DNA of 35,796 nucleotides from Bacteroides sp. (GTDB lineage Bacteria; Bacillota; Clostridia; Oscillospirales; Ruminococcaceae), in the NCBI GenBank assembly GCA_023663265.1, contig JAMPHV010000016.1, positions 1 through 35,796 of the forward strand, read 5' to 3'. The notes beneath the pieces are model-generated. The model was given only the letters and a program-made list of their open reading frames with translations. It was not told the origin of the DNA and made no database searches. Below are positions 1-6,492 of the stretch, one piece after another (the first letter of the stretch is position 1; every line of letters starts with the position of its first letter). The position numbers and the translations under genes are program-made.

Positions 1-3
1 CTC

Positions 4-50
4 GGGAGGGGGAAAATCCTCGCTTTGACGGGTTTGCTTGTCCCCCTCCC
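4..50. repeat. Short GC-rich inverted repeat
   Basis: Ten-base arms GGGAGGGGGA (4-13) and TCCCCCTCCC (41-50) are perfect reverse complements around a 27-base loop. They lie directly outside the long dispersed repeat that begins at about 58. Only a short T run (57-60) follows, after a C-rich stretch, so a terminator for an upstream gene outside the window is possible but weak. It may simply belong to the repeat. Confidence 0.4.
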
Positions 51-57
51 GCCCCCT

Positions 58-239
58 TTTGGTGTCACCTTAAGCCCCGCGCGGGAGCGCACATTGCACT
101 CGCTTTCGAGTAAAAGAAAACATCACATAATATGCAATATTAAAAATTAGCATACTGAAACTTTTATAAGAAATAATGTTTAATATTAAGCGCAACCATT
201 AAAAGATTTTCTCTGATTGAGAAATTTTGGGGAAACTTT
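58..239 (+). repeat. Dispersed intergenic repeat, left copy of an inverted pair
   Basis: This non-coding stretch matches the reverse complement of 35637-35796 in ordered blocks. The blocks are TTTGGTGTCACCTTAAGCCC, CGCTTTCGAG, AACATCACATAATATG, CTTTTATA, TTAAGCGCAA, ATTAAAAG and TTGGGGAAACTT. The blocks are conserved while the sequence between them has drifted, so the copies are old or independently inherited. The core GGTGTCACC is itself palindromic. I see no ORF in it. It fills the gene-free stretch upstream of the aspartate kinase promoter and is probably a genome-wide interspersed family. Confidence 0.8.
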
Positions 240-278
240 ATAGGTGGAAACTCAAAAGGAAACTCAAAAAATAAACAT

Positions 279-307
279 TTGCTTTTTTCCTTTTTTTATG
301 TTATAAT
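279..307 (+). promoter_or_regulatory. Sigma-A promoter of the aspartate kinase gene
   Basis: TTGCTT at 279-284 is followed by a 17-base spacer and TATAAT at 302-307. Transcription would start near 314, leaving a leader of about 75 bases, too short for a lysine riboswitch or T-box. Three GGAAACT repeats lie just upstream (around 232-265) and might be regulator sites. Confidence 0.75.
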
Positions 308-389
308 ATTAAATACGTCTACTGTCAAATTTTCACAATCGAGCAAATAATATAGTAAAATATTTTTTCGTAAGGAAAGGTTTATCGAT

Positions 390-1706
390 ATGGCTAAAGT
401 AGTAAAATTCGGCGGAAGCTCTCTTGCGGACGCCAATCAGTTCAGAAAGGCAGCTCAGATAATCAGAAGCGATAAGAGCAGGCGTTACGTGGTCCCCTCT
501 GCGCCGGGAAAGCGCAGCTCCGATGATATAAAGGTGACGGATATGCTTTATTCCTGCTATGACGCGGTGGGCTTGGGGAGAAACGCGACGGCTGAGTTCC
601 TGCCCATCGCCGAAAGATTCAACGGGATAATCGGCGATCTGGGCTTGACTATCAGCCTGGACGACGAATACGAGAGGATAACCGAAAATTTCAAGAAAAG
701 AGTGGGCAGAGATTATGCCGCCAGCAGGGGAGAGTATCTTAACGGCATTATCCTTGCGAATTACTTGGGCTTTGAGTTTGTGGACGCGGCAAAATGCGTG
801 TTCTTTACCGCAAGGGGCGAGTTTGACCCCGATTTGACGGACGCCTGCCTTTCCTCCGTGCTGGGCGGGTATTCCGAGGCGGTGATCCCGGGCTTTTACG
901 GCGCTAAGCCCGACGGCACGATACAGACCTTTTCGAGGGGAGGAAGCGACTTCACGGGCTCGATCGTGGCGAGAGCCATCAACGCGGAAATGTACGAAAA
1001 CTGGACGGACGTAAGCGGCTTTTTGGCTGCCGACCCGCGCATAGTGGACGATCCCGAGATAATCGACTACATTACCTATAAGGAGCTTCGCGAGCTGTCC
1101 TATATGGGCGCGCAGGTGCTGCACCAGGACGCTATTTTCCCCGTCCGCACCGCGGGGATCCCCATAAATATAAGAAATACCAATCTTCCCGACGCGCCGG
1201 GAACCATGATAGTGCCCGAGGCGCCCGAGGGAAGCGAGCACAAAATAATCACGGGCATTGCGGGTAAAAAGCATTTCAGCGTTATTTCCATAGAAAAGGA
1301 CGAAATGAACTCCGAGGTGGGATTTTTAAGGAGAATACTCACCGTGCTGGACAACGAGGGCTTCGGCTTCGAGCATATCCCCACGGGAATAGACACCATG
1401 AGCCTTGTTGTAAGCACGGAGGAGCTGGAAAAGCACCCCGACACGGTGAAGCGCATAACTCAGATCACTCACGCGAATCACATAGAGGTCATCAACAATT
1501 TGGCGTTGGTGGCGGTGGTCGGCAGAAATATGAGGGAGAAAAGGGGGACCGCTACCCGCATTTTCGCCGCTCTGTCCCATGCCGATATAAATATTAAAAT
1601 GATAGACCAGGGCTCCAGCGAGCTCAATATAATCGTGGGCATTGACGAAAGAGATTTTGAAAAGGCGGTCAAGGTGATCTACGATATGTTTATGCTGTCC
1701 GAATGA
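390..1706 (+). CDS. lysC: Aspartate kinase (monofunctional, ACT-regulated)
   Basis: This cytoplasmic enzyme phosphorylates L-aspartate with ATP, the first step towards lysine, threonine, methionine and diaminopimelate. The product has 438 residues, the usual length for monofunctional aspartokinases. The N-terminal kinase signature KFGGSS is at residues 6-11, RGGSDFTGS is near 182-190, and a TDVSGF...DPR segment is near 205-217. The last ~130 residues match the paired ACT domains that bind feedback amino acids. The ATG is preceded by AAGGAAAGG at a suitable distance and by a good promoter. Which amino acid inhibits it cannot be read from the sequence, so the symbol lysC is generic. The next gene starts 20 bases downstream and is probably cotranscribed. 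Confidence 0.93.
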   Translation: MAKVVKFGGSSLADANQFRKAAQIIRSDKSRRYVVPSAPGKRSSDDIKVTDMLYSCYDAVGLGRNATAEFLPIAERFNGIIGDLGLTISLDDEYERITENFKKRVGRDYAASRGEYLNGIILANYLGFEFVDAAKCVFFTARGEFDPDLTDACLSSVLGGYSEAVIPGFYGAKPDGTIQTFSRGGSDFTGSIVARAINAEMYENWTDVSGFLAADPRIVDDPEIIDYITYKELRELSYMGAQVLHQDAIFPVRTAGIPINIRNTNLPDAPGTMIVPEAPEGSEHKIITGIAGKKHFSVISIEKDEMNSEVGFLRRILTVLDNEGFGFEHIPTGIDTMSLVVSTEELEKHPDTVKRITQITHANHIEVINNLALVAVVGRNMREKRGTATRIFAALSHADINIKMIDQGSSELNIIVGIDERDFEKAVKVIYDMFMLSE

Positions 1707-1726
1707 CAGGAGGAGGGGATCGGTAA

Positions 1727-2284
1727 ATGAAGCTTGAAAATATACGAGTTTACGATATGGAGGAGTGCTTCAAGGCGAGCAAGTACCCCATGGCGGTCGA
1801 CACCGAGGCGGTAAACGGAGACATCACCGACAGGATAAAAAGCCTTGCTCAAAGCCCCAAGGGAGAGGGGCACGACCAGTTTTTAACGGGGATAAGGGTA
1901 GCCTTCGACCTTACCTTTACCGTCAAGGCGTGGACGGAGGCGGAAAGATACCGCTTTTTGGAGTTCGTTTCCAGCCAGTCCACCATGCACCGCATAGCGA
2001 AATTCGACCTGTCCAAGCAGTACAACAAATACGTCGATCCCCGTATGATAGAGATAATGGAGGAGCTGAAGGAGCGCTACAACGAGACCAACGACCCCGA
2101 GGACTATCTGAGGCTCCTATATTCCAATCCCTGCGGCTTCGAGCTGACCGCGAGACTGACCACCAATTACCGCTGTCTCAAAACGATTTACAGCCAAAGA
2201 AAAAACCACAGGCTCCCCGAATGGAGGGAGTTCTGCGTGGAGATAGAAAAGCTGCCTTATGCAAAAGAGTTGATAACGGGCTGA
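1727..2284 (+). CDS. Conserved hypothetical protein of a phage-associated family
   Basis: The product has 185 residues, no signal peptide and no membrane segment. Its organisation (FDLTFTVKAW in the middle, then SSQSTMHRI, then a C-terminal RKNHRLPEWREFC and a LPYAKELITG end) recalls a protein family common in Firmicute phages and integrative elements. Some members of that family resemble ThyX-type flavin-dependent thymidylate synthases. I recall this only by pattern and no catalytic motif is certain. GGAGGAGG about 10 bases before the ATG is a strong ribosome binding site, and the gene sits 20 bases behind lysC. Overlapping ORFs in other frames are shadows. The function is unknown, and a nucleotide-related role is a guess. 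Confidence 0.75.
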   Translation: MKLENIRVYDMEECFKASKYPMAVDTEAVNGDITDRIKSLAQSPKGEGHDQFLTGIRVAFDLTFTVKAWTEAERYRFLEFVSSQSTMHRIAKFDLSKQYNKYVDPRMIEIMEELKERYNETNDPEDYLRLLYSNPCGFELTARLTTNYRCLKTIYSQRKNHRLPEWREFCVEIEKLPYAKELITG

Positions 2285-2401
2285 AATAAGCCGATAATTT
2301 ACAGTCCGTTATCGATTTGTGTTAAGTGTAATTTCTGATACCTTATTTTTGTTATTTTTAACAAAAAACATTGACAATGTGAAAAAAATTTCGGTTTTTT
2401 A

Positions 2402-2430
2402 TTGTACATTTGGGGAATTTGTGTTATAAT
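2402..2430 (+). promoter_or_regulatory. Extended -10 promoter of the type IV pilus operon
   Basis: TTGTAC at 2402-2407, a 17-base spacer and TATAAT at 2425-2430 form the promoter. TG one base before the -10 (2422-2423) makes it an extended -10. Transcription would begin at about 2436-2437, exactly at the first base of the leader stem described next. A consensus TTGACA at 2371-2376 lies too far upstream to serve this -10. Confidence 0.75.
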
Positions 2431-2436
2431 GGTGAT

Positions 2437-2512
2437 AAGCCGTAACGGAGGTTGGCGCGAATTTGGACCCGAAAGGGGGGAGGATTTGCGAAAATCGGCT
2501 GGTTATCGGCTT
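2437..2512 (+). ncRNA. Structured leader RNA before pilC (unassigned, riboswitch-like)
   Basis: Three nested helices can be drawn. P1 pairs 2437-2446 (AAGCCGUAAC) with 2502-2512 (GUUAUCGGCUU) around one bulged U. P2 pairs CGCGAAUU (about 2456-2463) with GAUUUGCG (2483-2490). An inner stem closes a GAAA tetraloop (CCC-GAAA-GGG, 2468-2477). The two sides of the P1-P2 junction are purine-rich. About 50 bases separate P1 from the GTG of pilC. It does not match the c-di-GMP-I or c-di-GMP-II consensus I know, although such switches control T4P genes in other clostridia. Whether it senses a ligand is inference. Confidence 0.45.
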
Positions 2513-2561
2513 TATGCGCGTTTATTTTTACTAACATCAAAACTATGCGGAGGTAATCAAA

Positions 2562-3755
2562 GTGGCTATTTTCAGGTACACCGCCACCGACATCAGCGGT
2601 AAAACCGTTCGGGGCAAGGAAAGCGCCGAGGATAAGACCGCGCTGGTCCAAAAGCTGAAAAACAAAGGCTTGTTCTGTACGTCCTTTACCGAGGAAGCGG
2701 AAAAGACCCAGGACGCAAAGGTAAAGTTCAAGACCAAGGACCTTGCCTTTTTCTCCCGTCAGATAAGCACCATGCTTACTTCGGGCATCAGCCTTGTAAA
2801 AGCTCTGTCTATCCTCATCAATCAGCAGGAGGATAAAAAGCAGAAGGCTCTCCTTATGGAAATGTACGACGACGTACAAAGGGGCAAGTCCTTCTCCGAG
2901 GCTCTTATGGCACAGGGCAACGCGTTCCCCAATCTGTTCGTCAGCATGGTCGCCGCGGGCGAGAGCAGCGGTAACCTCGATCACATTATGCAAAGGCTCT
3001 CCGCTCACTACGATAAAGAAAACAAGACCAACAACAAGATAAAATCCGCTATGAGCTACCCTATTATTTTGGGTATCATAATGGTGGTCATCGTTGTGGC
3101 GCTGTTCGCGTTCGTAATGCCGAGCTTCGCGGATATGTTCACGAATCCCGACGACATTCCCGCGTTCACCGCGGCTTTGCTGGCGGTCAGCGACAGCATG
3201 GTGCATTACCCCTATATTTACATAGGCGTTATCATCGGCTTGGTGCTGCTGATCAAGTATATGAAGAAGGTGCCCGCGGTTAAGCTTTGGTGGGACAGGA
3301 CCAAGGTAAGGATACCCAAGGCGGGCAAGCTTATCTGTACGATCTATACCTCCCGTTTCGCACATACCATGAGCAACCTGTTTTCCTCGGGTATGCCTAT
3401 GGTCGAGTGCATACAGAAATCCGAGCAGGTATTGGGCAACAGCTACATAAGCAACGAATTTGTAACGGTCATCGAAAACGTAAAGCAAGGCGAGAGCTTT
3501 TCCACCGCCCTCGGGCGCACGGGAATATTCGACCCTATTTTCGTATCGGTAATACTGGTCGGCGAGGAATCGGGCACCCTCGATGAAATTCTCGAAAAGA
3601 CCGCCGATTACTACGACGATGAATCCGACACGGCTATAGACCGTCTTACCGCGATGCTCCAGCCTGCCATGATCCTTATTATGGGCGTTTTGGTATGTAT
3701 GATACTTCTTGCCGTATATCCCGCGATGTACGAGGCTATGGGCAATATGGGCTAA
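2562..3755 (+). CDS. pilC: Type IV pilus inner-membrane platform protein PilC (GspF family)
   Basis: This membrane platform protein couples the cytoplasmic ATPases PilB/PilT to pilin polymerisation. The 397-residue length is typical. Two repeated GspF domains are visible, with FFSRQISTMLTSGISLVKAL near residue 63 and a second copy (SRFAHTMSNLFSSGMPMVEC) near 265. Hydrophobic segments lie at about 166-187, 215-234 and 371-391. The GTG start at 2562 is set by GGAGG 8 bases upstream, and an earlier start would enter the leader RNA. It is the first gene of pilC-pilMN-pilO, driven by the promoter at 2402-2430. Confidence 0.93.
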   Translation: MAIFRYTATDISGKTVRGKESAEDKTALVQKLKNKGLFCTSFTEEAEKTQDAKVKFKTKDLAFFSRQISTMLTSGISLVKALSILINQQEDKKQKALLMEMYDDVQRGKSFSEALMAQGNAFPNLFVSMVAAGESSGNLDHIMQRLSAHYDKENKTNNKIKSAMSYPIILGIIMVVIVVALFAFVMPSFADMFTNPDDIPAFTAALLAVSDSMVHYPYIYIGVIIGLVLLIKYMKKVPAVKLWWDRTKVRIPKAGKLICTIYTSRFAHTMSNLFSSGMPMVECIQKSEQVLGNSYISNEFVTVIENVKQGESFSTALGRTGIFDPIFVSVILVGEESGTLDEILEKTADYYDDESDTAIDRLTAMLQPAMILIMGVLVCMILLAVYPAMYEAMGNMG

Positions 3756-3796
3756 GCTTTAATTTACAACAAATAAACCGAAAGGAATAATAAAAT

Positions 3797-5296
3797 ATGC
3801 TTTCACTTGACTTTACCGACCGTCAAATAAAGGTAGTACGCGGTTCGCTCTCGGGAAGTAAAATAAGAGTCATTCAGGTAGAGGCCCTGTCTCTTCCCTC
3901 GGGACTTGTAGAGAACGGCTTTATTGCCGACGTTCCCATGCTTGCCAGCGAGCTGCTGGAATTTCTCAGCACCAACGATATCAAGGAAAAAGAGATCATC
4001 GCCGAGATTGGCTCGGGTCTTATCCTTAACAAGGAGCTTATACTCCCCAAGCCCAAGAATCTCAAAAACTCCTTTGTGATTGAGACCATGATCCAAAGCA
4101 ATATGAATCTGAGCTCCGATTACAACATTTCCTTTAATATAGTGGAGGAGCTGGAGGACGAAAACAAGAACCCCATGATAAGAGTTCTCGCCACCGCCGT
4201 TCCTCAAAGACTGGTGGACGGCTACACAAGGCTTTTTTCTCAGCTTGGTCTTACGCTTAAGGCGCTTTACGTCAGCACGGGCTGTATCACCCGTATGGTA
4301 GAGAACAGCCAAAAGCTTGCGGGTCAAATGCCGTTGATGATGGTGCAGATAGAGTACGACTTTATCAGTATCAACCTGTACGACAACGGGCGCCTTATGT
4401 TCTCGAGACGTATGAGCATTGACGCGGACGAGATAAACGGGGACGCGGACGCATTGGTACAGGCTGTTTACGACAACGTGTTCCATATGATCCAGTTCTT
4501 GAACAGCAGACCCAACACCAAGCCCTTGAGCGAGATCAACTTTTACGGCAAAATCCCCGATCTTATTTTGCTCACCAACGCCATGTCTTCCTTTAACACC
4601 AAGAGCCATGTGCTGAACGCGCCCGGCAATATCGTAGCCTTTTGCGAATACGAGTTCGCGGAGTACGCCAACGCCATTTCCGCGTTCTTTAAGCCCAAGC
4701 GCGACTATGACCGTATCGACCTTTTAAAGGCGAGCGCGGCAAAGGAAAAGAAGCCCACCAGCTTTTACGGCATGGTTTTGGCGGGGAGCATCGTTATTTC
4801 CGCCGCTCTCGTTGCGGGCGCTTACTTCCTTATAAATGCGATAAACAACGACCTTATATCACAGAAAAACGTTGTCGAGGCGGAGATAAACTCTCCCGAC
4901 ATACAGAACCGCGTTAATGTTCTGAACGCCAAGATAGAGAGGCTGTCGGGCATCACCCAGTACAGCAGCAACGTTATGCTGGCGAAATACCTTTTCGACT
5001 TCCAGCCCACCGCTGTCAGCGAGGTCGTGGATAAGCTTCAGGAGCCCTTGCTTGACGGCATGGAGATCGTCGAAACGGTAAGGATAAGCGGCTATAACGT
5101 CTCGGCTACCTTTACGGCGGACGCGGACAATAAGCCTTCCGAATACGTTCAGGCGCTTGTGGAGCAGGGATATTTTGAAAATATCAGCTACAACGGTTAC
5201 GAGGGCACGCCCGACGAAGAGGACGAGGACAACGTAACCTACAGGTTCAGCTTGACTATGCTCTTGAAGGGAGGCAACGCATATGAAATTAAGTAA
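3797..5296 (+). CDS. pilM: PilM-PilN fusion protein (GspL-like topology)
   Basis: The 499-residue product joins two T4P alignment-complex proteins that are usually separate. Residues 1 to about 315 resemble the actin-like PilM ATPase (MLSLDFTDRQIKVV start, IAEIGSGLILNKELILP near 65-82). One transmembrane helix follows at about 322-347. The rest has PilN features: a coiled-coil stretch with QNRVNVLNAKIERL, a VVDKLQEPLLDGMEIV segment and an extracytoplasmic alpha/beta tail. T2SS GspL has this same layout. AAGGAATAA before the ATG is the ribosome binding site. The end overlaps pilO by 14 bases, which implies coupled translation. The reading frame is open throughout, with no sign that the fusion is a sequencing artefact. 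Confidence 0.85.
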   Translation: MLSLDFTDRQIKVVRGSLSGSKIRVIQVEALSLPSGLVENGFIADVPMLASELLEFLSTNDIKEKEIIAEIGSGLILNKELILPKPKNLKNSFVIETMIQSNMNLSSDYNISFNIVEELEDENKNPMIRVLATAVPQRLVDGYTRLFSQLGLTLKALYVSTGCITRMVENSQKLAGQMPLMMVQIEYDFISINLYDNGRLMFSRRMSIDADEINGDADALVQAVYDNVFHMIQFLNSRPNTKPLSEINFYGKIPDLILLTNAMSSFNTKSHVLNAPGNIVAFCEYEFAEYANAISAFFKPKRDYDRIDLLKASAAKEKKPTSFYGMVLAGSIVISAALVAGAYFLINAINNDLISQKNVVEAEINSPDIQNRVNVLNAKIERLSGITQYSSNVMLAKYLFDFQPTAVSEVVDKLQEPLLDGMEIVETVRISGYNVSATFTADADNKPSEYVQALVEQGYFENISYNGYEGTPDEEDEDNVTYRFSLTMLLKGGNAYEIK

Positions 5297-6197
5297 TAAA
5301 GAAAAGGTGATCCTTGCGGTATTTTTGGCGATAGTTATCATAGCGGCGGGGTGCTTCCTGCTTGTTGTCCCCGAGTACAACAAGATAGAGGGCAATCGCA
5401 GCAGCTTAGAGGCGGCAAAGGCGCAGAGAGATCAGCTTTACCAGACCCTCACAAGAGAATCCACCATTGACGAGGAGCTGAAAACCGCGGCGGAAAACGC
5501 GGAGACCTTCGCAAACTATTTCTATGACGATATGACCACCTACGAGGCGGATGCCATGTTCAGAGAGATCATAGAAAACGGCGGTTTAAAGACCGACTCT
5601 CTAAGCATAGGACAGTTCACCACCTCTACCCTTGCGGTAAGCGAGTATGTGGAGACCTTCGTTACATATCCCTTGAAGGAATATTCGGGCTATAAGGACG
5701 ATTTGGGGCTTGCGGCGATAGATTTCAGCGGGTTCCCTCTCCAGTTTGACGAGGACGGAAACGTCGTTGAGACGGACCAGCTCAAGGAAGCCTTGGGCGA
5801 CGTTCAAGACGCTCTTAAGGAGTACATAAACACCATGCTCACTCTTACCGAGCAGACCTTGGGCTCGATCTCGGCGAATTTCGACATCGTCTGCACAAGA
5901 CAGCAGTATCTTGACTTTTTGGATTATATCCACGGCTTGGAGCGCGCCACCTATGTAAGCGGCGCGGAGGTCAACTTTACCAACGTGGGCGCGGTGAACA
6001 ACGATAACAACACCGCTGGCAATCAACAGCCCACACTCGACGCCGAGGGCAACGAGGCAGGTCGGCAGCAAAACAACAACACCCCCGAGGACACAAGGGT
6101 AAAGGAAACCGACGAGTTCACCTATAGGATAAATCTTACCCTGTACTGCGCAAAGGCATTGCAGACAGAGGTAGTAACGGAAGCTCCCGCGGCTTGA
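5283..6197 (+). CDS. pilO: Type IV pilus alignment protein PilO-like
   Basis: The product has 304 residues: a short cytoplasmic N-terminus, one membrane helix at about 8-28 (VILAVFLAIVIIAAGCFLLVV), and a Glu/Ala-rich coiled coil at about 35-75. An extracytoplasmic alpha/beta region and a low-complexity Asn/Gln-rich stretch (about 238-265) come before a final strand. This is the PilO/GspM plan. It would dimerise with the PilN half of the preceding fusion to carry signals from platform to fibre. GGGAGG precedes the ATG inside the end of pilM. It ends the first transcription unit, and a MITE-like element begins 27 bases after its stop. Confidence 0.8.
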   Translation: MKLSNKEKVILAVFLAIVIIAAGCFLLVVPEYNKIEGNRSSLEAAKAQRDQLYQTLTRESTIDEELKTAAENAETFANYFYDDMTTYEADAMFREIIENGGLKTDSLSIGQFTTSTLAVSEYVETFVTYPLKEYSGYKDDLGLAAIDFSGFPLQFDEDGNVVETDQLKEALGDVQDALKEYINTMLTLTEQTLGSISANFDIVCTRQQYLDFLDYIHGLERATYVSGAEVNFTNVGAVNNDNNTAGNQQPTLDAEGNEAGRQQNNNTPEDTRVKETDEFTYRINLTLYCAKALQTEVVTEAPAA

Positions 6198-6223
6198 CAA
6201 GAGATAAAACGCGTGGTAAAATA

Positions 6224-6386
6224 AGAGCATGTTCTCATAGGAATTGGCGCACATCTTTTCGGCAAAATTTTCCGCACTCTGCGTCAAAATCCCTTGAAAT
6301 ACATACAGTATTCCTGCGGAATTTTTCCTTGACTGCGAAAAATTTTGCTCGAAAATCCGTACACCATTCCTATGAGAACAAGCTCT
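6224..6386. mobile_element. 163-bp MITE-like palindromic element with 4-bp target duplication
   Basis: The left end AGAGCATGTTCTCATAGGAA (from 6224) and the right end read inwards (AGAGCTTGTTCTCATAGGAA, from 6386) match with one difference. Inner parts also pair imperfectly, so nearly the whole element can fold into one hairpin. The bases AATA flank it on both sides (6220-6223 and 6387-6390), as expected for a 4-bp target-site duplication. It encodes no transposase, and small ORFs across it are artefacts. It is probably mobilised in trans by an insertion sequence elsewhere in the genome. In RNA the hairpin could shield or end the pilO transcript. Confidence 0.75.
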
Positions 6387-6403
6387 AATATAAACAGAGA
6401 AAA

Positions 6404-6450
6404 CCGCCGAAGCCCGATCCACGGCTTCGGCGGGAAAAATCGGCTTTTTT
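6404..6450 (+). promoter_or_regulatory. Strong hairpin(s) between pilO and the tip-pilin operon
   Basis: CCGCCGAAGCC (6404-6414) pairs perfectly with GGCTTCGGCGG (6423-6433). A partly exclusive pairing, AAGCC-CGAT (about 6410-6418) with ATCGGCTT (6439-6446), would end directly at a run of T (6445-6450). The pair resembles an antiterminator/terminator switch, or two overlapping weak terminators. On the minus strand the first stem is followed by TTTTCT. I see no clear promoter between here and the next gene at 6493. Confidence 0.4.
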
Positions 6451-6492
6451 GTTAAATCCGCTTACGGTCGGCGGTGAAAGGACGGCATAATA

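Noticed and set aside
308-389. Lysine riboswitch or T-box in front of aspartate kinase
   Set aside because: The leader from the predicted start is only about 75 bases and has no T-box or lysine-switch motif.
2437-2512. c-di-GMP-I or c-di-GMP-II riboswitch before pilC
   Set aside because: The GAAA tetraloop and the pilus context suggested it, but the conserved core sequences of either class are absent and the element is only about 76 bases long. It is listed as an unassigned structured leader.
2424-3488. 354-residue minus-strand frame opposite pilC
   Set aside because: It is antisense to a clear PilC gene, rich in His/Arg/Tyr, and matches no family. It is a frame shadow caused by codon bias.
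6194-6422. Coding frames on either strand across the palindromic element
   Set aside because: They are low-complexity readings of the hairpin arms with no ribosome binding site and disagree with the repeat structure.
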